DNA of 64,000 bases from Chytridium lagenaria (taxonomy: Eukaryota; Chytridiomycota; Chytridiomycetes; Chytridiales; Chytridiaceae). Positions 33,424-45,046 of this stretch are shown here, one piece after another; positions within the stretch are counted from its first letter, which is position 1; each line of letters opens with the position of its first letter. Under the pieces are notes generated by a model. It saw only the letters and a list, made by a program, of their open reading frames with translations, did not search any database and was not told the DNA's origin. Location: contig JAHLKC010000111.1 of NCBI GenBank assembly GCA_025449115.1, positions 1-64,000 of the forward strand, given 5' to 3'. A program made the translations under genes and the position numbers.

Positions 33424-35021
33424 TTACATCACAATCGTCGGCTCCCCAATATTCGCCGACACTGATTTATGCGGCAACACTTTTGCTCCATTCACATAAA
33501 CCTCATCCCCAACATGCACATCATCCCCCAACACGGTAACATTCTCTAACCTCGCCCACCTCCCCACTGTCGAATGCCACCCCACAATAGTCGACGAAAT
33601 CCAAGCATGATCCTTGACAGCAGCTCCCTCCAACACAACAGTCCTAGCAAGGCGAACCCCATCACCAATAACAACTCCAGGTCCAATCGTCACATTCGGG
33701 CCGATTTTACAGTTTTCTCCAATCACCGCTGTAGGATCAATCAGGACGTGACCCGAAATGTGAGGGCCTGTGGTTAGGAGTTGGGGTTGCTTTTTGGCGA
33801 CAGACGAGAGCCAAAGACCTGTGCCAGTGAGGAAATCTTTGGGTTGACCAACGTCCATCCAGAAACCGGGGAGTTCCATAGAGTGGATCTGGGATTCAGC
33901 CGCCATAACCGGGAATACCTCTTTCTCAATCGACATGGGTTCGGGCTTGATTATATGTAAAATATATCATCATGAAAAGAGAGAGAATAAGTTGAGTGAG
34001 TTTATGGAAATAATAGAAATTATCTAATAAATAATAACTCACGTGGATCCTCTTGAGAACAGAGGGACTAAACATGTACAGCCCCGCATTGATCTTATTC
34101 GAGATAAAATCCTTGGGCTTCTCCACAAACCGATCAATCGCACTGCTCCCCTGTTTATTCACAACAACTCCATACTTGCTAGGCTCCTCAACCCTCGTCA
34201 CCATAATAGTTCCCTCCCCACCATGTTTCTTATGAAACTCGACCATCTCCACAAAAGGGAAATCACAAATCACATCAGAGTTCAAGACCGAAAAATGGGG
34301 CATCGTCTTTTCCCCAAAATATCGGCGGCGAGCGCGAGAGGACCGGCGGTACCTAGGGGTTCGGTTTCGACGGAAAAGTGGATGCGGATGTTGAGGAGTT
34401 GTTCATATTTTTGCATGGCTTTGACCATGATTTCGGGGCGGTAATTGACGCAAGGACAACGTCGGTGACTCCAGCCTATGTAATTGTATGATGATAAGCG
34501 AAAGGTAAGTACTCAAGGTTTCGTAAAGTGAGGTAAGAAATAATAATATTCTTGTGAATAGCGACCACCCGAACTTCTAAATCATCCATCTTCAACCATC
34601 AACACACCAACACACCTTGACAAGAGCCTCAATCTGATGCACTATCATTGGCTTGTTTCCAAACTCCACCAATGGCTTTGGGATGGTGAGGGTGAGAGGA
34701 CGAAGACGCGTTCCAAAACCTAATTGAAAGTAGTTATTAAAAAGAGGCGATCAAAATGAACGATAAGATTAGATGCAGTTCTGGGGATGGGATGGGAAGG
34801 AAGGGAAGGGAAAGGTCAGAGAGAACGAGATGAAGAGAATTGGCGAGATTAAATGAAGACGAGGAGAATGTGAGAGATCCCGGTGATGTTGCATATAAAG
34901 ATTTCACTGACGCAGAGTTATGTCCTTAAATGAAGATCCCCACGGGTTGAATGTTTCTTGATGATGGACACGGAATGTGAAGGCAAGTTGATTTACCTCC
35001 AACAAGAATGAGAGCCTTCAT
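33424..35021 (-). CDS. PSA1/MPG1: Mannose-1-phosphate guanylyltransferase (GDP-mannose pyrophosphorylase)
   Basis: It makes GDP-mannose from GTP and mannose-1-phosphate in the cytosol, the donor for N- and O-mannosylation, GPI anchors and wall mannan. Four exons on the minus strand: 35021-34997, 34719-34616, 34475-34043 and 33945-33424. Exons 1-2 encode [20 protein letters not shown], the nucleotidyltransferase signature, then [19 protein letters not shown]. Exon 3 has [12 protein letters not shown] and [20 protein letters not shown]. Exon 4 carries the left-handed beta-helix hexapeptide repeats ([20 protein letters not shown]) and the usual NIGEPTIVM end. The total is close to the family's 360-364 residues. 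Exon 3 contains frame breaks near 34445, 34306 and 34290 against the family pattern. An essential gene should not be broken, so base errors are likely. Introns are 52-277 bp with GT...AG ends. Confidence 0.93.
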
Positions 35022-35468
35022 GGTTGACTAGTTGCGATGGAAATGAGGAGTTGAGGTAGTGGTTGGTACTGCTGATGTTAGCTGGGTGACGGAAGGATCG
35101 CTGGACGGGGGTGTAAGAATACGACGGGATGCTCCTAGTGATGAAGACGATGAAACTAGGGGACAGCAGTGGCTGGAATGGGATAAGGATGATCAAGGCA
35201 GGGGGTGCAAAAAGCGATTTAATATTTAATTGAGGAAAGAGTCACACAAAGTTAGAATGTTCCTTCAAATGAATTTTTAGAATATTTTAGAACTCATCAA
35301 ACGAATAATTATTAATCTCCTTCATTGGAATATTTCTTCTAATTGATTATTGAATTAACAGAATAATCTTAGTATCACGTTGAAATATTCCAAACCGTTA
35401 AAAATTCCCTCACCATCTTTTTTTTTTTTTTTTTTTTGTTTATTGCTTATAATAACAATATATCCATC
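35022..35468. promoter_or_regulatory. Shared promoter between PSA1/MPG1 and SLX9
   Basis: A 447-bp gap separates two divergent starts. It contains AT-rich stretches and a T-run at about 35419-35437 just before the SLX9 start. No classical TATA box is placed with confidence. A bidirectional promoter is inferred from geometry only. Confidence 0.4.
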
Positions 35469-36012
35469 ATGCCCAAACTCACAAAGAAGAAGGCCGTCAA
35501 CCCTCTCTCTAAACCCTCCTCCACCTCCTCCTCTACCCTACACACAACTCGCACATCAACAATCTCGAAACGAGACAAGCAGTCCACGAAAAAAGGGAAC
35601 TGGCAGCACCGTAAAGCTCACCCCCTCTCCTTCCATTCTAACAAACACAAAAGGTCTTAAATCCGTCTACACCACAACGGCCCTTCAAACCGCCAAATCC
35701 CTTCATCTCGCTCAAAACGGCGTCGCAGCTGATCTCACCTCCATCACAGCAGCCATCACTGAACTTGATGAAGAACCCATGATCATGGATACCAGCGAAA
35801 CGACGACAAAGTCACAGAAACCTGTAAAGCAGTCATCAAGGATAAAAGCAAAGTAAGATACTTTCTTTTCATATACGATTACTGATGAAGATTTAAAAAA
35901 CAGCATGGATGAAATCAACCGGTTTCAAAAGATATTGGGACATGAGAGGTTTAAAGGGAACCCGATGGCGACGATTCAGATGCATTTGAAGAATACTTTA
36001 AAATCGGCGTGA
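35469..36012 (+). CDS. SLX9: Ribosome biogenesis protein, SLX9-like
   Basis: Slx9 family proteins bind pre-ribosomes and help 40S/ITS1 processing and export. The start MPKLTKKKAVNPLSKPSS is basic and Ser/Thr-rich. The middle has TAKSLHLAQNGVAADLTSIT. A 51-bp intron (35853-35903) precedes a last exon encoding MDEINRFQKILGHERFKGNP and then MATIQMHLKNTL, the family's C-terminal pattern (RFxxVLxHxxFxxNPxATIxxHLxNTL). One base must be gained or lost near 35592, in an A/G run, to join the first 40 residues to the rest. Length is about 165 residues, slightly short. The gene is tail-to-tail with NOP2, 230 bp away. The call rests mainly on the C-terminal motif. Confidence 0.75.
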
Positions 36013-36242
36013 TCCCTATTAATGATTTATTGGGGTGATTTACCTTGCATGAGATAGAGTAGTATGCTTATTTATTTTTCCCAAGACCGTATATTTGCGT
36101 CTTTATTCGAATAACCACTGAACATAATAAAAAAAAATATGAAAGGGCCACATGATTTTAGCTAAACTATATATGGGTGTTCTTCAAACCCAAAAAATCG
36201 ACCGAGAACAAGCTGAATGTCCTCCTCCAGAGACTACATCAC

Positions 36243-39034
36243 TTACCTCCCTAACTTCCCATCCTCCAACACCTCCCCCTTTGCTTTCCCCTTCCCTTTC
36301 ACCTGCGCTCTCGCAGGCGGCGCACCCTTCAACTCCTTCATCGCCTCCTTCTTAGCATTCTTTTCTCCATCCTTAACTTTCGTTTCGTCTCTCTATCCAT
36401 CTCCTCTCGATCCTGTTCCGTCTCTTCCTCCTCACCCTGTTCACCCTCCTCCTCCTTAGCAGCCACAACAGGACGACGAGATGCAAGACTCTTAGGGTGC
36501 ACGCCTTTCCGGATCATACGTTTCTCGATGCCACCTAAAAAAAAAGGGTGTTAAACAAACATCACACATTCAAAACCGAATAACTCACGTTTGATAATCT
36601 CTGCATCCTCCTCATCATCAAACTTAACATCCTCTTCCTCCACAGTGTCCTCCATAACTTCATCCGCTTCCTCGGTTGGCTCATTCTCGTGGTCAGAGTC
36701 CGCATCAGGGACGGCCGGGATCTTGTTTGATAGTTTTTTGAATTTGGCGACAAAGAAACCGTCCATATTGTAGGTATGCGGGTAGTAGCGACGGGTGAGG
36801 GATACACTGGGGTGGAAGACTTTACCGCGGAATCTATCAAGTAAAATACATTTGTTAGGGTGAACCGATAAGACATAGACAAAGAGGAAAAGCCACGAAT
36901 AATAGAAAAAAAACTTCAAATATAAAACATTATATATGAATAAACAAAAACGATAATAAAATTACCTCGTAAACCCTTCCTTCCCGAAATCCAACCCCGT
37001 CGGAACAAGCTTCACATTCGGACGTTTCCTCAACGCGTAAGCCACAACATCCTCATTCTCCTCCACTGTCACCGAACAAGTCGAATAAACAATAAACCCT
37101 CCGGTCTTACTCCCCGCATCCACACTATCAATCGCCGCCAACACCAACTCTCTCTGCACCTGTGCAAGCATATCAAAGTCCCCCTGTCCCTTATTTATCT
37201 TGACACTAGGGTCTTTCGATATAACACCTGTACCACTACACGGTGCATCCAAGAGAACACGATCAAATCCTCCAATTGCAGATGGGAAGGCTCGACCATC
37301 ACAATTGCAAATCACCACATTTCGAGCACCAAGACGATGAACATTGGCGACAAGGGATCGACATCGTTCTCTACTCGCGTCGTTAGCGAATACGCTCCCC
37401 GTGTTTCTCATCAACGCCGAAATATAAGTCGACTTTCCACCTGGTGCACTACACATATCAAGCACGCGTTCACCCTCCTGAGGGGCAAGCGCCATGACCG
37501 GTAAGAACGAACTCGCGGCTTGAAGCATGTAATGTCCGGCAAGGTATTCGGGTGTCGCACCGATCGGTACGGGGGAGTCAAAGATTTGAAGACCAACTTT
37601 AGACCATTTGCCAACAGGTTCAAGTTGGACACCACGGTTCATGAGACTTTGAGCGAGATCGCGACGACGGGTTTTAAGGGTGTTGGCGCGGATGACGACT
37701 GGACGTTGGACCTCGTTGGCCTCGAAGAACTCGATCGCCTCGGAAACGGTAAAGAGGTGGAAGAGTTTTTCCATAAGGTACTCATTGTACCCGTAATACA
37801 ACGCAAGGTCTTTTAGCAGCTGTTCAGTGTAATCCGAGCGCGCACGACCCTCCTCAGCGTATTCCTTGAAGTTATTAAGGACACGAACGATTTCTTGGAT
37901 GCGGGTATGAACGAGTTGGAGGTCTTCAGAAAGATTTGGGTCTTGATCGATTTGTTGACCAGAGGGGAGGACGAATTTTTCGCGGTTTGATATGTTGGTT
38001 TGGAGTTCGTCGGCGCCGAGTTTTTCGAGGGCGGCTTCTTCTTCGTCTTCTTCGAGGCCTTCACGTTCGAATTCGTGAGGGATTCCTGGGATGAGATGGA
38101 GGCGCCGTCGTCTTCGGACATGTCGAAATCCATTTGGATCTTTTTGCCGTCAAATTCGTCGTCCTAGTATATAATAATGATATTAGAGGGTGTTTTGAAG
38201 GTTGGTGGAATAATAATCGGAAGGACTTACGAGATCCTCTTCATCATCTTCAAGATCGTCTAATCCCATCACCTCGTCATCATCGTCATCATCACCCTCT
38301 TCCATTTCGAAACCTTCCGCAAACATGGCATCCTCATCATCTTCATCCTCCTCCCCATCAAAATCCTCATCACCATCACTCTCAACCTCCTGCGGGATAT
38401 CATCATCATCGTCCTCTAACCCCTCCAAGTCCTCGTCATCGTCCAACTCCTCCGCCTCATCATCCTCTTCTTCCTCCTCCACCTCTTCAACAATCTTTTC
38501 AGCCTTATTCCCCGCAAGTTTCCTATAAACGCATTAACATACCTCCAAAAAAAACTCGTTATCCTCACCTCGCTTTATTCGCTGGCGCAACAGGTCCAAC
38601 AGCACGTTCTCATCCAGCGTGAGGACGCTTCTTGGATTCGATAATGGCTTTTGGTGCAAGAATCAAGGGTTTCTTTGCTTCACCACAGCAGGTTTTTGGA
38701 TTGTTGTTTTCCTTTTGCAACGGGTTTAGCGATGGGTTTGGTTTCGGTAGGTTTCGATGTGATCTTTGCGGGGGAAGACTTTGTTGCTGCTTTCACTGGA
38801 GCAGCCTTGACAGGTGCTGCCTTAACAGCAACAGCCTTGTCTCCTCCTTTGCAACTTCCTTCCTACCCTTCGCAGCCTTCTCCTTCCTTAACCCTCCAAA
38901 CGTATTTCCCCTTGTCCGTTCCTCCTCATCACTATCAAGGTCCTTTCCAAGCCGTGTCTTGATCTTTGGATGGTGTGGTCGGCGAGGGGTTTGGGAGGGG
39001 CTGGCGTTGGCTGCTTGATGGCCTCTTAACCCAT
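36243..39034 (-). CDS. NOP2: 25S rRNA cytosine-C5 methyltransferase NOP2 (NSUN1 family)
   Basis: A nucleolar methyltransferase needed for 60S subunit assembly. In yeast Nop2 makes m5C in 25S rRNA. Exons (minus): 39034-38569, 38522-38231, 38163-36966, 36833-36589 and 36534-36243. The N-terminus is Lys/Ala/Pro-rich and basic. Exon 2 is an almost unbroken Asp/Glu run, usual for NOP2. Exon 3 holds the SAM-binding [36 protein letters not shown] with its motif IV Cys, and [13 protein letters not shown] with the catalytic motif VI Cys. Exon 4 has [20 protein letters not shown] and [15 protein letters not shown]. Exon 5 is a Lys/Glu-rich tail ending at TAA 36243-36245. Frame breaks occur near 39025, 38085, 37985 and 36380. 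Several of these differ from the copy at 57564, which is intact there. This is the only copy with the C-terminal exons. Confidence 0.93.
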
Positions 39035-39751
39035 CGTTGATCAGTCTGTTGGAGTTGTTGGGACGAAAAAAAAAAAAAAGACTTGTCACTGTTATTTTAT
39101 GAATGCAGGATTGAAGTGTAAGGTATCCATCGAGGATTGAGCGGGAGGGGATGCTTGCGTATGCTAAAGCCTGGAACGTTACGGATTCTTACTTAGAGTT
39201 TTAATTGAATGGTCATCTGCTTAACGTAATAAAAGGAGTTAACGCATCATTGAAAGTTTGAATGGTCACCTGCGGAGACATGTGGATGGGCGGCCGTCAA
39301 CATCAATTATGAACTGCATTGAGGACATCAATGACAACTGTCTATTTACGCCTTTTTCTGGCGATCTATGCTTTTGCTCAACAATAGAAATTGAAAGGAC
39401 GGATTTGAGTCTCGTTGCTCTCCAAGGATATCACAGTGCTGAAGATAGCCACGAAGCTGGCCTCTTTCGGCATCAAAACAAATCGACATCTTAACATAAC
39501 CTGAACTCCTACTACATTTCGATTTGGAAGGGATATGGTGCGATTTGGCTGGTAATCGCTTCGGAAGATATGGGATTCGTCGTTCAACAGAATTGTGCCA
39601 TTACCACAGTCATCACCTTAATTTGAGTCTCGTTCGTATTTCGGATGAATGAGCGTCCTAGTCACCCATTTTTCTGAAGATCGAGGAATTTAGAGAAGAA
39701 TACTCTTAGCTTGTTGGGTATTTTGGGATTCGTGGTAAGTTTTTCATCAAT

Positions 39752-39822
39752 TTATAATTCACTTATCTTTTTATCAGTTGATTACTTTTATAATTCACTT
39801 ATCTTTTTATCAGTTGATTAAC
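39752..39822 (+). repeat. 36-bp direct repeat, two copies
   Basis: TTATAATTCACTTATC and the following TTTTTATCAGTTGATTA occur twice in succession. The same doubled unit is present in the inverted arm at 56772-56848, so it is older than the duplication. Confidence 0.8.
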
Positions 39823-40385
39823 TTTTGTATGTATTTACTTATCTGTTTCTTTTTTTTTGGTCTGTTTCCGTACATTTTTTAACTCAGGTTTCTCACACTT
39901 TTTTTTTTTTTTTGTTTTATCTTATCTTCTTTTTGTATATTGCTCCACCGTGTGATTTCATAATGTGAATTAACACAACCGTATTTCGACTTCAAAGCAG
40001 GATTACTTTTTTTCTGCTGATGATGCATGGCCCAACGCGACTACTTTTGGTACATGACGTTGCCCATTTCGCCGCCTTCAGTGATGGACAGTATCAACGA
40101 TATAACGAATTACTTTTCGTCAACCAGTACCATTCTCATATCCATTCATTGCGATCAAAAGTCTTTTTATTGGTTTGTTTTGGTGTTGTTGGTTCGGCTA
40201 GATCATTAGCTTCTATGTTTTTCATCTTCCTTAAAACCTTTCACAATACAGCCGATACTGAATTCGCTATTTCCACTGGAATTTTAAATTTCTTTGCTTT
40301 TATCCATCCATTCCGAATTTCGGTTTGATCTTCTTACAGAAAACATTCGAGCAACCGCAGGCTTTATTTCTGGAGGGAACTTGAG

Positions 40386-40389
<4 letters not shown>

Positions 40390-40418
<29 letters not shown>
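40390..40418 (+). repeat. Poly-T run of 29 bases
   Basis: An uninterrupted T29. The matching place in the other arm (near 56190) has only about ten bases, so the run length varies between arms. Confidence 0.9.
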
Positions 40419-40422
<4 letters not shown>

Positions 40423-41440
40423 AGCACATGCAGATGATCGAGAAATATCGAAGACCGCTGAGTTTCAAGTATTATTAGGTGGCTGAGATTCTGATGCTTC
40501 AATTTCCTTTCAATCATTATTTCTGGTCAATCTAATCAAGTTGTCTGTTCTTAGTATTTTTTTCCGACGCACAGATCAACGGCGTCTTTTCTCACTATTT
40601 CCACTTCGTTTTTTCTGATTTTCATCACTGTATTTTTAGCCGCTTCCCTCTCGCTGGCTGGCTTCGCTTATAAACTTTTGTCTCCTGTCTCTACAGTGAT
40701 TTCACAAAAAGTATCCCGGCATCATCCTAATCACTTTTGCTGTTCTTTAAATATAATTTTTGAACCATATCTTCCTTATTCGGAGCAAGATCATACCGAT
40801 GGTGACGATGGAAAGCTTTCGAAAAGCCATTAAAAAAAAGTGAATACGATATGATTTAAAGATACGCAAAAAAAAAAGAAAAAATCGACGCATTGGCTTA
40901 ACGCGCAAATGAAGAGCCTGTGATTGGGGAGCTTTACACCGTCCCGAAATAAACGTCTGATGAACATATCGCTTTCTGCAGAAGAATTAAGGTAAGTACC
41001 GTCTGGTCAGACATTTCCGTCTTTCCCTAATATTTCTAAAGATCTCCAAGATGAAGATCCCGTGGCATTCTGTCTGAACGGGTTTAAGACCAATCACGAT
41101 GTTTAGCTTGCCGAAGGACGCCCCTTAACAGCCTACCTAGAAAGTCCTATAACACTCGTCGTTTTGTCTGGACATTCAAATCCCGAAATTCTTTTCTTCA
41201 AATTTCACCAGCCCTCTCTCTTCACTTGATATCCTCCGACACCCGCAACCATCAACGCGCCATCATCACCCACCTCACCTTGATAACATCGTTTCTCGTG
41301 AGTACAGCTGTCATTGAAACTATTCCATAACCTGTTGCATGAACTTACCATCTCATTTCCATTTCATTGCATGCATTCTACTCTTCAGCTGAGTTCAAAC
41401 TTCACCACAGCCCTTACCCCTCACTCCTCACTCCTACGCC

Positions 41441-42509
41441 ATGAGCGGCCAAAGGTACTGTACATTCATCAGAATCACATACTAATCAACGCTCATTACA
41501 TTGTTCAATGCAGCAATGTTCGCAAGTTTGGGACTGTCCTGTCCGAAGCAAGGTGAGTCTTCGCTACAGTTTTTCCGTGTTTGCTAAAGTCTTTTCATAC
41601 AGCGGACAAAGTCGAGCCAACGCAATGCTCCCCCCGCCGCATTCCCATCACACGCAACGTTCTCGAAGAAGGGACAACAAGGAGAATGTGCCTCCACCTC
41701 AACCAATGCTGAGGTATGACCCACCTTCCATTTATTGATACTGATTGGCTTCCTAGCCCCCTCGACAGCCCCTTCCGCGGCCTTTCGGCAGAGCCAGAAA
41801 CATCGGAGCTGCTCCTGCTCGCAGGATCCCACCGACACCCCAACCCCCGCTCAAGAAGAAGCAGTGGTTGTTCCTCAACCCCTTCCCGCACCTTCCGTCG
41901 GGTACGCTTCGCCGACCAAGTCCGTGTTCCGAGGCTTTGGTAGTCGTTGAGACGCCATTAAAGAGATGCCAGCTCCTTCTACCTCGGCCATGGAGGTCGA
42001 TGTTCAGGCATCCCCGCAATCACTTGGAAATGATTGGCGGTGGAAATTTCTTCAAGGCAGAGGCGTCAACGCGAGGTGGAGGATGACGGTGATTCGCCAA
42101 CAAGCGTCGAAGGCAGGGTTCGGAAATTCTAGATGTGATTGTACTGCATCTAACCAGGCTTCCGGCTTGGTAAATACGGAAAGTTACATGGAAGATGTTG
42201 TGGTTGAAGCCACAAACCTGGTCTTGGTTAACGACCAACCAGCAAATGAGCCGCTAGAGACTGTTGTTCCTCCCCCTGCATTTATTGAAAATGTAGATGA
42301 TCATTCCGGTGAAAGACCATCAAGGTTAGTGAACGTTCGTTCTGTGAGTTATAGGCTAATTTTTCTTATTTAGCAGCAGGTCAAGGAAGCCAAGCTTGCG
42401 ACAAACGACCTTGAAGCTCAGGGATCGCACCGTGGCAGGTGCTAAACACACCTACCGCACCGCAATCCAAACGCGCTCAAAGACCAGGTCCAGCCCTTAC
42501 GCGAGGTGA
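41441..42509 (+). CDS. Gene M1: small nuclear-type protein with KEN box and RVxF motif
   Basis: Five exons: 41441-41454, 41514-41552, 41603-41713, 41757-42324 and 42374-42509, with four introns of 43-59 bp and clean GT...AG ends. The start is MSGQ, then NVRKFGTVLSEA. Exon 3 encodes RRRDNKENVPPPQPM, a KEN-box-like degron. Exon 4 encodes FRRVRFAD, an RVxF-type protein phosphatase 1 docking motif, and in copies M2 and M3 a following PEALVV...TPL. Further on come acidic, Val-rich segments (SYMEDVVVEATNLVLV). Exon 5 encodes a basic end (AGAKHTYRTAIQTRSKTRS) and stops at TGA 42507-42509. In M1 a missing C near 41929 gives an early stop after RVRF. I do not recognise a named family. The motif set suggests a cell-cycle-regulated nuclear or chromatin protein, which is inference. 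Confidence 0.6.
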
Positions 42510-42960
42510 AGGCCAAGACTTTCTTTTGAGAAGCTGTGGTCCATACTTGGCCGCACTTATTTACTTTCTGTTTATTGCTTTTCTTTTCCTTTTTTGGGTG
42601 ATTAAGTTTAAAGTCTACTTTTTTGTGTTGTTCTGGTTATATTTTTTTGTTTGGTTTCATTTAACGTCTACTTTTTTGTTTTGTATTATTTTTTCCCCGG
42701 TGTTTTTGGGTATTGTTCATCCCCGCACCCAGCCCTACTGCGGCTATGACCCCCTTTTTTTGATCTTCGTTTTTTCGTATTTATTTGCGGTGGCTTCTCC
42801 ACCATATCCTCGGCAGCGTTTCTCGTGTCTTTTGAAAACGCAGTTGTTTTTTTGGCTTGATCTTTTTTGGCCATTGGACGACTCCTTGGATTGTAATATA
42901 TTTTCGTTCTTTTGTACAAAGAAATATCAAAGTGTATGCGTTACATATTATTTATAAAAA
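42510..42960 (+). other. Conserved 3' block downstream of M1
   Basis: T-rich DNA with many homopolymer runs, containing GGGTATTGTTCATCCCCGCACC and TGGAGAAGCCACCGCAAATA-type strings (the latter on the minus strand). The same block follows M2 (53690-54120), M3 (60430-60915) and M4 (62690-63250). It is probably 3' untranslated and terminator sequence. Frames through it differ between copies, so it is not coding. Confidence 0.6.
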
Positions 42961-43974
42961 ACATTAGAGAAGCAAATTCACGGAAAACTCTAACAGAAAA
43001 CATGCGAGATACCGGAGAGTGTATTAAAACAAGTGTTCACCGTTGTTATCTCAAAATGCCTTCTACACTGATATTTATTAACCTTCACTATACCCAAAGA
43101 CAGCATTCTTCTCACGTAACACGTTCCTCAAACCCGATCCTACTCGTCGTCTCCCAGAATAACCTGCGTGAAATGTGCATGAAACTCAGAGGATCACTTA
43201 CTCCACATATTATAAAAGTCCCTGCCTCGAAATTTACCGAAGATACCATTCGTACATGATTCAACCATTTTTCTGACTCTACAGCGATTGCAGGGCTCCG
43301 CGGAATACGTTTGGTAAGCAGTTGTGCCATGTACTCCCCATTCAGAATACTAACCCTTTACGTCCACAACTTGATGAACATCATAATCCATTTGCCAATC
43401 TCAATATCCCCACCACCTTACCTCACAGTATCAACTACCGCACACTTATAATGGTGTCGCTCATCACCACTATCTAGGAATCGCGATGGCTTCCTAAATC
43501 ATCGTCCTTCCTGCCTTACATTATGATGGCGACGGATACCTATGCAAGAGGGGTTTCGCTAATACCGATTCGAATTAAATGCTTCCCTGACCGTCCCCAT
43601 CGCAGCCGTAGTTATCTCTCCAGCAGCTGTCGTCAAGATTACACCCACTACGCGGAATGTTTTCGCTCCGACTACCGATCATCCAGTATTGGTTACTCCT
43701 TACACCATTTTGAAGTAGGTTCACGCTACTGTTCATTCCCGATGAAATGGCCCCCCAACCGTCGATATATGCCAACACCACAAAAGCTACCTAGCACTTG
43801 TCATAAAATCCTAGAACGAGGTATTTCGCTCCTCCCATTATCCAAAATCGCGCTGGCTCTGTCCTTGATCGTTCTCCTGTGCCTGATATTTTTTGTGAGA
43901 TGGCGATTCAAGTGTTCCCGCCAAAATCGATTCCGGATACCCAACTCAAAGCTGAACATCGACTTAAGACCTTT
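42961..43974. repeat. Duplicated intergenic tail with dispersed 40-bp motifs
   Basis: It matches 59640-60480 in reverse complement. It contains at least three copies of a degenerate 40-bp motif at 43454, 43659 and 43821 (core TTTCGCTC...ATC...ATCGCGCTGGCT). No gene is supported. Confidence 0.7.
43454..43858 (+). repeat. Three copies of a 40-bp interspersed motif
   Basis: Copies at 43454-43493, 43659-43700 and 43821-43858 share a TTTCGCTC start, a loose 10-15 base middle and an ATCGCGCTGGCT-like end. Other copies are at 47577-47614, 47827-47864 and, in reverse, 59666-59705, 59780-59820 and 59984-60023. The spacing is irregular. Confidence 0.65.
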
Positions 43975-44540
43975 TTCTAACGGGCTCAAGTTGGAATTAC
44001 GGTGGATGAGACCTTAAGCGAGATCGCGACGACAGGAGGGCGGCTTCTTCGTCTTCTTCAAAGGCTTGCGTTCGAATTCGTTGAGGGATTCGTCGGATGA
44101 GATGGAGGCCGTCGTCTGCGGATATGTCGAAATCCAATTGTCTTTTTGCCCGTCGTCCTAGTATAAAATAATATATTAGAAGGTGTTTTGAAGTTGGTGG
44201 AAAATTGAAGGACTTACGAGATATCTCGTCATCTTCAAGATCATCTAATCCCATCATCTCGCATGATCACCCGTCCTCCATTTCGAAATTTTCCGTAAAC
44301 TTTGTATCCTCATCCTCTTCTTCTTTCTCTCCATCGAGATCCTCATCATCACCGTCAACCTCCTGCATTATATCAGCATCATCATCGTCCTCTAACCCCT
44401 CCACGTCCTCATCATCGTCCAACTCCTCTCCTCATGATCATCCTCTTCTTCCCCTCCACCTCTTCAACAATCTTTGCAGCCTTATTCCCCGCTTGTTTCC
44501 TATAAACGCATCAACACATCTCCAAGAACACCGTCGCTTT
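43975..44540 (-). pseudogene. Third NOP2 remnant (N-terminal exons, internally deleted)
   Basis: On the minus strand it matches NOP2: the acidic exon (from about 44510 to 44217), an intron with the same junctions, then [19 protein letters not shown] sequence near 44130. It then jumps with loss of about 350 bp to a short piece near 44030 matching the motif region around 37630-37670. It is much more diverged than the copy at 57564. There is no catalytic domain, so it is a dead fragment. Confidence 0.8.
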
Positions 44541-45046
44541 GTTGATGCCTTCACTTGTCTATACTTGTCACCTATTTAAATTTAAAAATAAATATGAAAA
44601 TTTGCTTCTCTTTCCTTTTTCAAATTTTGATTTCACAATAATCCAGCAGCCGACCACAGCCCTCATTCCCCCCACAAACATCACCTTTTTTTGTTGGTTG
44701 GACATCAGTCATTGGGGACAGACCGTTCCATTCATTCTTCATCCATTACCCATCCACCGTCAACCATCGTCCTCACATCACTCACATCCGTCATTCATCC
44801 TCTGCTCTCACCACACACACACACACACACACACACCCACAGCCATCGTCTTTCAATCGGCTTATCCACCCGTCAACAAAAACAATAAAACGCGCATCCC
44901 TCGGACGAACAACGCCAGCAACAATCATCAAACCAAAAGAGACTGGAAGACCCTACTACACACACTCTCACACATCCTCTACCGCCCTTCTTTCACTTCC
45001 CATCCCATGGTCCTTTGAGAAACCCGCAGTCCCCAAAAGACACATC
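44541..45046. promoter_or_regulatory. Upstream region of the AT-hook gene, with CA microsatellite
   Basis: The DNA is C/A/T-rich and pyrimidine-biased, as in many fungal 5' leaders. A (CA)12 run lies at 44812-44836. No TATA box is called. Confidence 0.35.
44812..44836 (+). repeat. (CA)n microsatellite
   Basis: About twelve uninterrupted CA units upstream of the AT-hook gene. Confidence 0.9.

Larger units (their letters stand above)
39035..41440. other. Intergenic region between NOP2 and M1 (duplicated)
   Basis: It holds the divergent upstream regions of NOP2 (minus) and M1 (plus). Features seen: a 78-codon frame at 39258-39494 with a counterpart in the other arm, a 36-bp direct repeat at 39752-39822, T-runs at 39899-39914 and 40390-40418, and a conserved block at 40860-41200 that also precedes M2 and M3. 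That block includes a conserved GCGCGTTAAGCCAATGCGTC-type element (near 40890-40910, in reverse complement). No other gene is supported. Confidence 0.5.
36966..42960. repeat. Left arm of a large inverted segmental duplication
   Basis: From the middle of NOP2 through the intergenic region and gene M1, this matches 53690-59604 in reverse orientation. The matching order is NOP2 exons, the small conserved frame at 39258, the 36-bp tandem repeat at 39752, the T-run region at 40390, the 40560-41300 upstream block, gene M and its 3' block. Identity is high in exons and lower with indels between genes. Confidence 0.9.

Noticed and set aside
38134..38622. His/Pro-rich plus-strand frame (and similar 44302-44505, 57702-58385)
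   Set aside because: It is the complement of the Asp/Glu-rich exon of NOP2.
40020..40328. 102-codon hydrophobic frame with partial match in the other arm (56209-56574)
   Set aside because: The two arms give different frames and lengths because of indels; conservation is explained by the recent duplication.
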